From the NCBI GenBank assembly GCA_903904005.1, contig CAIVAR010000164.1:1-40735 (forward strand): a stretch of DNA of 40,735 nt. Reading direction: 5' to 3'. Positions 15,962 to 22,152 of this stretch are shown here, piece by piece. Under the pieces are notes generated by a model that was given only the letters and a program-made list of their open reading frames with translations, was not told the origin of the DNA and made no database searches. The translations under genes were made by a program, and so were the position numbers. Every line of letters starts with the position of its first letter. Position 1 is the stretch's first letter. Origin of the DNA: an uncultured Anaeromyxobacter sp. (lineage in GTDB: Bacteria > Myxococcota > Myxococcia > Myxococcales > Anaeromyxobacteraceae).

Positions 15962-16096
15962 GAAGATCGGGCTCGGCGCCTCCGCGAGCCGGCGCTGCCG
16001 CGCCCCTTCCGGATCCCCGGGGGAGCGCTGGGCTGCGCGCTCCTCGCCGTGCCGCCCGCGGTGCTGCTCGCCGTCGCCGGCGTGGTGGGCCATGAC
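15962..16096 (+). pseudogene. fossil of an APC-family amino-acid permease (C-terminal piece)
   Basis: In the gap between the helicase and the DUF1304 gene, one plus-strand frame reads RRLREPALPRPFRIPGG and continues with a hydrophobic run CALLAVPPAVLLAVAGVV. The LR(R)EPxLPRPFRxPGG block followed by a membrane helix is the hallmark of the late part of amino acid/polyamine permeases. No start, no upstream helices and no stop context belong to it, so it looks like the remnant of a deleted transporter gene. Chance resemblance is possible because only about 45 residues are covered. Confidence 0.5.
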
Positions 16097-16097
16097 G

Positions 16098-16457
16098 TCA
16101 GCGCGCCATCCATAGGGCGAGGAGGGCGGCCGCCGCGGGCACGGCCTGGACGTAGAGGATGGTCCGCTGCACCGATATCGACCCGTAGACGCCGGCGGCG
16201 AGGACGCAAAGGAGGAAGAAGCTGGCGCGCGGCACGAGCTGCTCCGGCCCGGAGAGGAGGGCCCAGACCAGGCCGGTGGCCAGGAAACCGTTGTAGAGCC
16301 CCTGGTTCGCAGCCATCTGGGCGGTCGTCTCCGCCTTCTCGGCGCTCATCCGGAAGATGCGCCGGGCCCTGGTTCGCCACAGGAACATCTCCAGGACCAT
16401 GAACCAGTAGTGGAGCAGGGCCACCAGCACGACGAGCGCGAGGGCGAGGGTTCTCAT
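16098..16457 (-). CDS. DUF1304 family membrane protein
   Basis: A 119-residue integral membrane protein with about four helices. The motifs MVLEMFLWRT and AANQGLYNGFLATGLVWA are the characteristic DUF1304 signature, and length agrees with the family. Location is the inner membrane; function is unknown. It starts 10 bases after the stop of the 473-residue gene on the same strand, so they probably share a transcript. Confidence 0.88.
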   Translation of the reverse strand: MRTLALALVVLVALLHYWFMVLEMFLWRTRARRIFRMSAEKAETTAQMAANQGLYNGFLATGLVWALLSGPEQLVPRASFFLLCVLAAGVYGSISVQRTILYVQAVPAAAALLALWMAR

Positions 16458-16467
16458 GGGATCCGCG

Positions 16468-17889
16468 TCAGCCCGGGGCCTGGACCGGCCAGGCCGAGAG
16501 CCGCTTCCGCTGGACGATGGCGAAGCGCGCCGTCAGGTTCTCCATGTCGTTGTCCCGGCCGAGCCCCACGAGGTCGAAGACGCCACCGAAGCGGGTGTCG
16601 CCCCCCGCCAGCGCGAGCCACTTCCGGTTCTGGAGCATGAACCCGTCCATGTGGGTCCACTGCGGCTGGTTCCCCCAGCCCCGCTTCGATCCGACGCGGA
16701 CGTAGACGTCCGGTGGGATGCACACCAGCCGGAAGAGGCTCGGGTCGAGTCCGGCGGCATCCACCACCTTGATCCCGGCGGCGAGGAGCGCGCGGTCGAT
16801 ACGGCTTCGGCTCAGGCCGGTTCGTCGGTCGAGGCCGAGCATGTCGAGCAGCGGCCGGTTCGCCGGCTGCGACCCGGGGGCCGGCTCGTCGAAGTCCTCG
16901 ACCAGGAGGTCCTCGTCCCCCAGCGGCGGCAGGTAGCGCGCGCCCCCCGAGTTCACGAACGGCCGGTCGAGGTACATCCCGAGGTGATCCCGGAGGGCCT
17001 CGGGAAGGTCGGCGGGGAGGGTGACCGAGAGGCGCACCGGTGCGCCCCCGACGCCCTCCTCCGTGCTGGACCGCGGGCGCCAGGCGTAGCGGTAGAGCTC
17101 CTCCACGTCGCTCCGGATCGAGTCGATGTGGACCGGGGCCAGCCCGATCGCGACCGCGGCGCGGACGACGGGGTCGGGGAACACGTGGGTCAGGTTGTGG
17201 ACGCGCCCGTCGTGCCGGTGCCCCTCGCCCGAGGAGGCCGCGCTCGTGCCCTCGCCCCGCCCAAGCCGCTCCGAGATCTCCTGCACGGCCTTCAAGTCCC
17301 CGCGCGCCAGGGCCTGGAGGGCCTGGGACTGGAGCTGGATCGCCGAGCCCTCCCGATCGAGCGGCGACTCCTGGCCGGTGTCCACGGGGACGGCTCGCAG
17401 CGCGTGGCCGCGGGTCTCGTAGAGTTCCGCGTTTCCTGGGTCGATGGCGCGAAGATCGTCCAGGTGACGCAGCCCCGCGTCGCGCAGCGCAACGAGGCCG
17501 CTCGCGGGCACCCCGGCGAGGGCCCGGAGCCCCGGGGAGAAGGGGTCGAGGAGGACGTCGTCGAGGTCGTAGATCTTCTGGGCGACGGCCCGGATCTCCT
17601 GGCTCTCCTGCAGCCGCCTGCGGAGGGTGGCGAGCCGGGCCGAGAGCTCCTGGACGACCTTCCAGTCCTGGACCCCCATGGCCCCCCGGATCCGGTCGGG
17701 GAGCAGGTCGGCCTCGGACTGCGCCCGGGAGAGGGCGCGGTAGTCCGCCTCGCCCAGGTGGGGTGCGAGGAGGTCCTTGGCCCTGGAGAGGTAGAGGTCG
17801 CCGAAGACGGTGTCGACATGCACGAGCGCGTGGAGGTCGTCGGCTGCCTTCCTGGCGGCGGAACGCTGCGGGGTCTCCGTGGAATCCAT
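16468..17889 (-). CDS. unrecognised 473-residue protein
   Basis: A large soluble protein with no signal peptide that I cannot assign. Residues 1-130 are helical and charged (AADDLHALVHVDTVFGDLYLS, then LRRRLQESQEIRAVAQKIYD). Residues about 150-200 contain a helix-hairpin-like LVALRDAGLRHLDDLRAID. A low-complexity bend GRGEGTSAASSGEGHRHDG separates the halves. The C-terminal half is alpha/beta with VYVRVGSKRGWGNQPQW, HMDGFMLQNRKWLALAGGD and a closing FAIVQRKRLSAWP. The codon pattern is normal, so it is a real gene. It is divergent from the TolB-like lipoprotein and precedes the DUF1304 gene. The 14 bases before and including its ATG (GATGCACGGCCATG) are identical to those of the S9 peptidase gene. 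Confidence 0.75.
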   Translation of the reverse strand: MDSTETPQRSAARKAADDLHALVHVDTVFGDLYLSRAKDLLAPHLGEADYRALSRAQSEADLLPDRIRGAMGVQDWKVVQELSARLATLRRRLQESQEIRAVAQKIYDLDDVLLDPFSPGLRALAGVPASGLVALRDAGLRHLDDLRAIDPGNAELYETRGHALRAVPVDTGQESPLDREGSAIQLQSQALQALARGDLKAVQEISERLGRGEGTSAASSGEGHRHDGRVHNLTHVFPDPVVRAAVAIGLAPVHIDSIRSDVEELYRYAWRPRSSTEEGVGGAPVRLSVTLPADLPEALRDHLGMYLDRPFVNSGGARYLPPLGDEDLLVEDFDEPAPGSQPANRPLLDMLGLDRRTGLSRSRIDRALLAAGIKVVDAAGLDPSLFRLVCIPPDVYVRVGSKRGWGNQPQWTHMDGFMLQNRKWLALAGGDTRFGGVFDLVGLGRDNDMENLTARFAIVQRKRLSAWPVQAPG

Positions 17890-17933
17890 GGCCGTGCATC
17901 GTCCGCCGGGACGGGGGGGAGGGGCGAACGCGA

Positions 17934-17950
17934 TTGGGTGTCAGACCCAA
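17934..17950. promoter_or_regulatory. inverted repeat TTGGGT-N5-ACCCAA between divergent genes
   Basis: A perfect 6-bp inverted repeat sits directly upstream of the GAGGGAGG ribosome binding site of the TolB-like gene, in the 76-bp spacer between it and the divergent 473-residue gene. It could be an operator acting on both, or a hairpin in the leader. Confidence 0.35.
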
Positions 17951-17965
17951 GAGGGAGGCTCCGCC

Positions 17966-19021
17966 ATGCGCCCCCTCCGCCTCCTCCCGGCCCTCCTCCT
18001 CGCGGCCTGTGCCACCGCCCCGGTGGCCCCTCCCGCCGCCACGTCCACCCCTCCCCTCGTTCTTCCGGGGGAGAGGCACCTGGCCAACGTCCGGCAGCTC
18101 AGCTTCGGCGGCGAGAACGCCGAGGCCTACTGGTCCTTCGACGGGAAGCTCCTCATCTTCCAGTCGACCCGCGACGGGGCGCCGTGTGACCAGCAGTACG
18201 TGATGGACGCCGACGGGTCGAAGGTGCACCGCGTGTCGAGCGGGAAGGGGCGAACGACCTGCGGGTACTTCTTCCCGGACGGCAGCCGGATCCTCTACTC
18301 GTCCACCCACGCCGCCAGTGAAGCTTGCCCTCCCCAGCCCGACATGAGCCTGGGCTACGTCTGGCCGCTCTCGGACTACCAGATCTACACGACCCGCCCC
18401 GACGGCTCGGACGCGAAGATCCTGGCACCGGCGCCGGGCTTCTACACCGCCGAGGCGACCATCTCGAAGGACGGCTGGATCGTCTTCACGTCGACCCGCG
18501 ACGGCGACCTCGACATGTACAAGATGCGGCTCGACGGATCGGACCTGACCCGCCTCACCCGCGAGCCCGGCTACGACGGGGGCGCCTTCTTCTCGGCCGA
18601 CGGCAAGCGCATCGTCTACCGGGCGAGCCGCCCGGCGCCCGGCAAGGAGATGGACGACTACCGTTCGTTGCTCGCCCGCAAGCTGGTCCGGCCGTCGAAG
18701 CTCGAGATCATGGTGATGGACGCCGACGGGACCAACGTCCGGCAGGTCACGAAGCTCGGGGCCGGCTCCTTCGCCCCGTTCTTCTTCCCGGACGGAAAGC
18801 GGATCATCTTCTCGTCGAACTACGGGGATCCCAAGGGGCGCAACTTCGACCTCTACATGGTGAAGGACGACGGCTCGGGGCTCGAGCGCGTCACCACCTA
18901 CGACGGCTTCGACGGCTTCCCCATGTTCTCCCCGGACGGGAAGAAGCTGGTCTTCGCCTCCAACCGGAACGGGTCCAGGCCCGGGGAGACGAACCTGTTC
19001 GTGGCCGACTGGGTGGAGTAG
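17966..19021 (+). CDS. TolB-like beta-propeller lipoprotein (PD40 repeats)
   Basis: A 351-residue exported lipoprotein: MRPLRLLPALLLAACAT gives lipobox LAAC. The rest is a series of WD40-like PD40 repeats, recognisable from recurring F-S-x-DGK or FPDGKR strands (YWSFDGKLLIFQSTRDG, YFFPDGSRILYSS, FFPDGKRIIFSSN, MFSPDGKKLVFASNRNG) and the connecting YVMDADGS / MVMDADGTN / MVKDDGSG pieces. About six blades are visible, as in TolB propellers. TolB itself is soluble and works with Pal; this anchored version is more likely a surface or periplasmic binding protein. Start ATG 17966 has an excellent ribosome binding site at 17951-17958. Confidence 0.88.
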   Translation: MRPLRLLPALLLAACATAPVAPPAATSTPPLVLPGERHLANVRQLSFGGENAEAYWSFDGKLLIFQSTRDGAPCDQQYVMDADGSKVHRVSSGKGRTTCGYFFPDGSRILYSSTHAASEACPPQPDMSLGYVWPLSDYQIYTTRPDGSDAKILAPAPGFYTAEATISKDGWIVFTSTRDGDLDMYKMRLDGSDLTRLTREPGYDGGAFFSADGKRIVYRASRPAPGKEMDDYRSLLARKLVRPSKLEIMVMDADGTNVRQVTKLGAGSFAPFFFPDGKRIIFSSNYGDPKGRNFDLYMVKDDGSGLERVTTYDGFDGFPMFSPDGKKLVFASNRNGSRPGETNLFVADWVE

Positions 19022-19057
19022 CCCGGGGCCGGGGCTCGTTCCGCTCCCGGTGAAGGG

Positions 19058-19076
19058 AGCCCCCGGCATGGGGGCT
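19058..19076 (+). terminator. hairpin AGCCCCC-N5-GGGGGCT after the TolB-like gene
   Basis: A perfect 7-bp stem lies 37 bases after the stop codon. It is not followed by a T-run, so it is at best a weak or Rho-assisted terminator, or an mRNA-protecting hairpin. Confidence 0.35.
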
Positions 19077-19087
19077 ATCTAATAAGT

Positions 19088-19143
19088 CCGTTCGGGGGTA
19101 GAACATCCCGAACTTCGCGACGACTTCCGTTCGCTCCGAACGG
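19088..19143. promoter_or_regulatory. cluster of CCGTTCG/CGAACGG elements in the leader of gene 19167
   Basis: CCGTTCGG at 19088-19095 and CCGAACGG at 19136-19143 form an inverted pair; a further CCGTTCG at 19127-19133 forms a tight hairpin with the last element (CCGTTCG-CTC-CGAACGG). The right-hand element can therefore pair with either left partner, giving two alternative stems in the 5' region of the next gene. Confidence 0.35.
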
Positions 19144-19166
19144 TCGCCTACGGAGAAGGGGCGGCC

Positions 19167-20201
19167 ATGAAAGAGATGTCGACGGGATCGCTGGTGAAGC
19201 ACCGTTCACTGGGAATGGGCAAGGTGGTGGCCATCGAGGCCAACGCCCTCCACGTGTTCTTCCCCGGCAGCGACACCCGGTACGCCGCCAAGCTCCGCTG
19301 GCCGGCCGTGAGCCCCTTCCTCACCCGCGAGGACCTCGAGCCGAACGCCTGGCTGGAGGGGCTCACCTCCTTCTCGCTCGACGCCGTGTCGGGCCGGTAT
19401 GCACTGGCCGCCAATTTCATCAGCCAGGACGAGGCCGTGGCCCTGTTCCTGGAGGAGCACCCCAAGGCCTTCGGAGAGGCCCCGGCCCCCAGGGCCGGCG
19501 CGGTCCGCCGCGAGCGAGGGGCGCGCTGGCGCGCCGCCAGCGCCGAGTGGGTCGAGGTCTTCGGCAACGGCCAGGGCGAGCGGCTTCTCGAGGACGGGAA
19601 CTACGGCGAACTGAGCCGCCGGGCGCTGCGCGTCGCGACCCATGCCGCGGGCATTCCGGGGATGGTCGAGGTGGAGGATCTGAAGGAGGCCTTCGAGCCC
19701 GGCGACGTCGTCCGCCACTTCTTCGACGCCCTCTTCGGCTACCTGTCGGTTCCGTCTCCGGCCCGCGCCCGCTTCGAGAAGCTCTGCGCCGCGAGCAATG
19801 CGCTGGGCGTGCCCTCCGACGCGGCCTGGCCCATGGCCACCTTCTTCCCGTTCGTCGCCGTGCCGTCCCGCCAGCTGGTCCTCATCCCGCGCTCCGCGAG
19901 CGGCGGAGCGAGCCGGCTCGGCTGCGATCTCCAGTACCAGGCCGCCCCGAACTGGGCGACCTACTCGCGCCTGCGCGACCTCTCGGCCCGCCTGCTGGAG
20001 AAGCTCCAGCCCAGCGGCGCGAAGGACCTCACCGACGTCGAGGTCTTCCTGCACGCGACCGGCGCCCGGCGCCCGCCTGCGGCGAAGCGCGCCAAGCCCG
20101 CCGAGGGCAAGAACGGTTCGGCCAGCAAGGCCGGCCCCGCCAAGAAGGCCGCCAAGGAAGCCGCCAAGGAAGCCCCCCCCAAGTCCCGGAGGAAGCGATG
20201 A
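19167..20201 (+). CDS. hypothetical protein with KOW/DUF3553-like N-terminus and Lys/Ala tail
   Basis: A 344-residue cytoplasmic protein. Residues 4-30 (GSLVKHRSLGMGKVVAIEANALHVFF) resemble the small beta-barrel of DUF3553 and CarD-type domains, which bind nucleic acid or protein. The middle is helical with an Arg-rich AVRRERGARWRAASAEW segment. The last 40 residues are almost only Lys, Ala, Pro and Ser (AKKAAKEAAKEAPPKSRRKR), a histone-H1-like tail that suggests nucleic-acid binding. Start ATG 19167, with GGAGAAGGGG upstream; ATG 19179 is an alternative. It is coupled by ATGA to the next small gene. Family not recognised as a whole. Confidence 0.75.
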   Translation: MKEMSTGSLVKHRSLGMGKVVAIEANALHVFFPGSDTRYAAKLRWPAVSPFLTREDLEPNAWLEGLTSFSLDAVSGRYALAANFISQDEAVALFLEEHPKAFGEAPAPRAGAVRRERGARWRAASAEWVEVFGNGQGERLLEDGNYGELSRRALRVATHAAGIPGMVEVEDLKEAFEPGDVVRHFFDALFGYLSVPSPARARFEKLCAASNALGVPSDAAWPMATFFPFVAVPSRQLVLIPRSASGGASRLGCDLQYQAAPNWATYSRLRDLSARLLEKLQPSGAKDLTDVEVFLHATGARRPPAAKRAKPAEGKNGSASKAGPAKKAAKEAAKEAPPKSRRKR

Positions 20202-20404
20202 ACGACGACTTCAAGGAGTTCAAGGGACGCATCCGCCGGCTCGACGCCATCCTGGTGGAGCGGGGGCTCGCCGACGCCGACTTCGCGCAGGCGCTCAGCA
20301 AGGTGCGCCGGGCCGAGAAGCGGGGCGACCGCTCCCGCGAACCGACCATCGAGCTGCGCACCCTGCTCGAGCGCGCCGAGGGGCTCGTTCCCAAGGTGGC
20401 CTGA
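20198..20404 (+). CDS. small charged helical protein, coupled to gene 19167
   Basis: A 68-residue protein beginning MNDDFKEFKGRIRRLDAILVE. It is highly charged, helical and without cysteines or membrane segments. Its ATG overlaps the stop of the previous gene (ATGA) and GGAGG lies 6 bases before it, so the two products are made together and may interact. No known family recognised. Confidence 0.7.
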   Translation: MNDDFKEFKGRIRRLDAILVERGLADADFAQALSKVRRAEKRGDRSREPTIELRTLLERAEGLVPKVA

Positions 20405-20490
20405 CGCCCCCGACGAGGCAACCCGGTGAGGGGTGGGCCCGTCAGGTGCTTGCTTCCACTGGGAGTCCGCTGAAGGAACCTTGCGGCGAC

Positions 20491-20514
20491 CCCTCGCGAG
20501 ATTAATTGCGAGGG
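20491..20514. promoter_or_regulatory. inverted repeat CCCTCGC-N10-GCGAGGG upstream of the SYLF gene
   Basis: A perfect 7-bp inverted repeat encloses an AT-rich core GAGATTAATT, unusual for this genome. It lies about 35 bases before the GTG start of the SYLF gene. It may be an operator or the hairpin of a leader; no T-run follows. Confidence 0.35.
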
Positions 20515-20548
20515 CGCCGTAGTCCCACGTCCTCCCAGGAGAAGCCCC

Positions 20549-21094
20549 GTGAACGGATTCAGGATGCTCGCCCTCGCCACCGGCCTGGCCGCCGTAGTGG
20601 TCCTCGCCCCCTCGTCCGCCCGGGCGGAGACGACCATCAAGGACGCCAACGACGCGGTGGCGAGGCTCAGGAAGGTCGAGCCAGGGCTGAAGCGCTTCTT
20701 CGAGAAGTCGGCCGGATATGTCGTGTTCCCCGAGATCGCCAAGGGTGGCTTCATCGTCGGCGGCGCCGGTGGCAGCGGCTACCTCTTCGAGAAGGGCAAG
20801 GCGGTGGGCAAGGCCACCCTGTCCCAGGCGACCGTCGGCGCCCAGATCGGCGGGCAGGCCTACATCGAGATCATCTTCTTCGAGAACGCCGAGGCCCTCG
20901 AGGGCTTCAAGAAGGGCGAGTGGACGATGGCGGCCCAGGTGAGCGCCGTCGCCGTCACCGCCGGCGCGGCGAAGAACGCCTCTTACAACCACGGCGTCGC
21001 GGTCTTCACGCTCATCAAGGGCGGCGCCATGGCCGAGGCCAGCGTGGGCGGCCAGAAGTTCAGCTACGAACCCCTGGGCGCGAAGAAGAAGTAG
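20549..21094 (+). CDS. SYLF (Ysc84-like) lipid-binding domain protein, exported
   Basis: A 181-residue periplasmic protein. The signal peptide MNGFRMLALATGLAAVVVLAPSSARA is followed by a SYLF domain: FFEKSAGYVVFPEIAKGGFIVGG, then GSGYLFEKG, SQATVGAQIGGQAY and FTLIKGGAMAEASVGGQKF. SYLF domains bind phosphoinositides or other anionic lipids; bacterial exported forms are of unknown role. The start is GTG 20549 with AGGAG at 20537-20541. The desaturase gene begins 8 bases after its stop on the same strand, so a joint role in membrane lipids is possible (inference). Confidence 0.9.
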   Translation: MNGFRMLALATGLAAVVVLAPSSARAETTIKDANDAVARLRKVEPGLKRFFEKSAGYVVFPEIAKGGFIVGGAGGSGYLFEKGKAVGKATLSQATVGAQIGGQAYIEIIFFENAEALEGFKKGEWTMAAQVSAVAVTAGAAKNASYNHGVAVFTLIKGGAMAEASVGGQKFSYEPLGAKKK

Positions 21095-21102
21095 GACCCG
21101 CC

Positions 21103-22140
21103 GTGTCCCGACCCGACCCCCGCGAGGCCGAGAGCCCCTGGTACGCCCGCTGGGCGGCGCCGCTGCTCAACGACCCGCGGGACGTGGTGATGGTCGCCCT
21201 CATGATGCAGTGCACGGCGCTCGCCGTCGCCGGCGTCGGGCTCTTCTTCGCGGGGAAGTGGTTCTGGTGGCTCGTGCCCTTCTACGGGGTGGCGCTCTTC
21301 GCCGGGCTCGTCGACCGCTTCACCCTGATGCTCCACTGCACGTCGCACCGGCAGCTCTTCAAGCCCGGGTACGGGTGGGCCAACCAGCTCATCCCCTGGG
21401 TGCTCGCCCCGTTCCTGGGTCAGACGCCGGAGACCTACTTCGCCCACCACATGGGCATGCACCACGTGGAGGAGAACCTCCCCGAGGACCTGAGCTCCAC
21501 CATGCGATTCCGGCGCGATCGCCTGGGCGACTGGCTGCAGTACTGGGGGCGCTTCATGACCGTGGGGGTCCTCGACCTCTCCCGGTACTTCTCCCGGCAC
21601 GGCAAGCGCAAGCTCCGGCGGCGGATCCTCGTGGGAGAGGGGATCTACTGGACATCGGTGATCGTGTTGCTCTTCGTGAACCCGGCGGCCACCTTCGTGG
21701 TCTTCCTGCTGCCGCTCCTCGTCATGCGGACGATGATGATGGCCGGCAACTGGGCCCAGCACGCCTTCCTGTGTCCGGAGCAGCCGGAGAACCCGCTCCG
21801 GGCCAGCATCACCTGCGTGGGCACCCGCTACAACCGCCGCTGCTTCAACGACGGGTACCACGCCGTCCACCACGTGGTCCCTCGCTGCCACTGGACCGAG
21901 CACCCGGCGGAATTCGAGCGCAACATCGCCGAGTACGTCCGGAACGACGCCGTGGTCCTCGAGGGGGTCGACTTCTTCCAGGTCTGGTTCCTGCTCATGA
22001 CCGGGAACTGGCCGCGCCTGGCGAAGGCCTTCGTGCGCCTCCCCGGCGCGCCGGTGCGGACCGACGCCGAGGTGGTGGCGTTCCTGAAGACCCGGGTCGT
22101 CCCGTTCGCGGCGGCGCTCCCCGGTCCGCGCCCCACCTGA
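21103..22140 (+). CDS. membrane fatty acid desaturase
   Basis: A 345-residue integral membrane enzyme with the three histidine boxes of the non-haem di-iron desaturase superfamily: HCTSH (78-82), HHMGMHH (115-121) and HAVHH near residue 250. Hydrophobic pairs at about 30-70 and 195-235 supply the four membrane helices. It would introduce double bonds or hydroxyl groups in fatty acyl chains using O2 and a ferredoxin or cytochrome donor, implying at least microaerobic life. The start GTG 21103 has only a weak AGGA upstream; coupling to the SYLF gene 8 bases before it may help. Confidence 0.87.
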   Translation: MSRPDPREAESPWYARWAAPLLNDPRDVVMVALMMQCTALAVAGVGLFFAGKWFWWLVPFYGVALFAGLVDRFTLMLHCTSHRQLFKPGYGWANQLIPWVLAPFLGQTPETYFAHHMGMHHVEENLPEDLSSTMRFRRDRLGDWLQYWGRFMTVGVLDLSRYFSRHGKRKLRRRILVGEGIYWTSVIVLLFVNPAATFVVFLLPLLVMRTMMMAGNWAQHAFLCPEQPENPLRASITCVGTRYNRRCFNDGYHAVHHVVPRCHWTEHPAEFERNIAEYVRNDAVVLEGVDFFQVWFLLMTGNWPRLAKAFVRLPGAPVRTDAEVVAFLKTRVVPFAAALPGPRPT

Positions 22141-22146
22141 TATCCT
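22141..22146 (+). promoter_or_regulatory. -10-like box TATCCT, leaderless arrangement for the kinase
   Basis: TATCCT begins immediately after the desaturase stop codon and ends 6 bases before the GTG of the kinase. No ribosome binding site lies in the 12-base gap between the two genes. Confidence 0.4.
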
Positions 22147-22152
22147 CTCTCC

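Noticed and set aside
19058..19076. Hairpin as a full intrinsic terminator
   Set aside because: The stem is perfect but no T-run follows, so it is listed only with low confidence.
20173..20180. C8 tract as a second phase-variable site
   Set aside because: It lies inside the Lys/Ala/Pro tail as ordinary proline codons near the gene end, where slippage would change only the last residues and the coupled downstream start.
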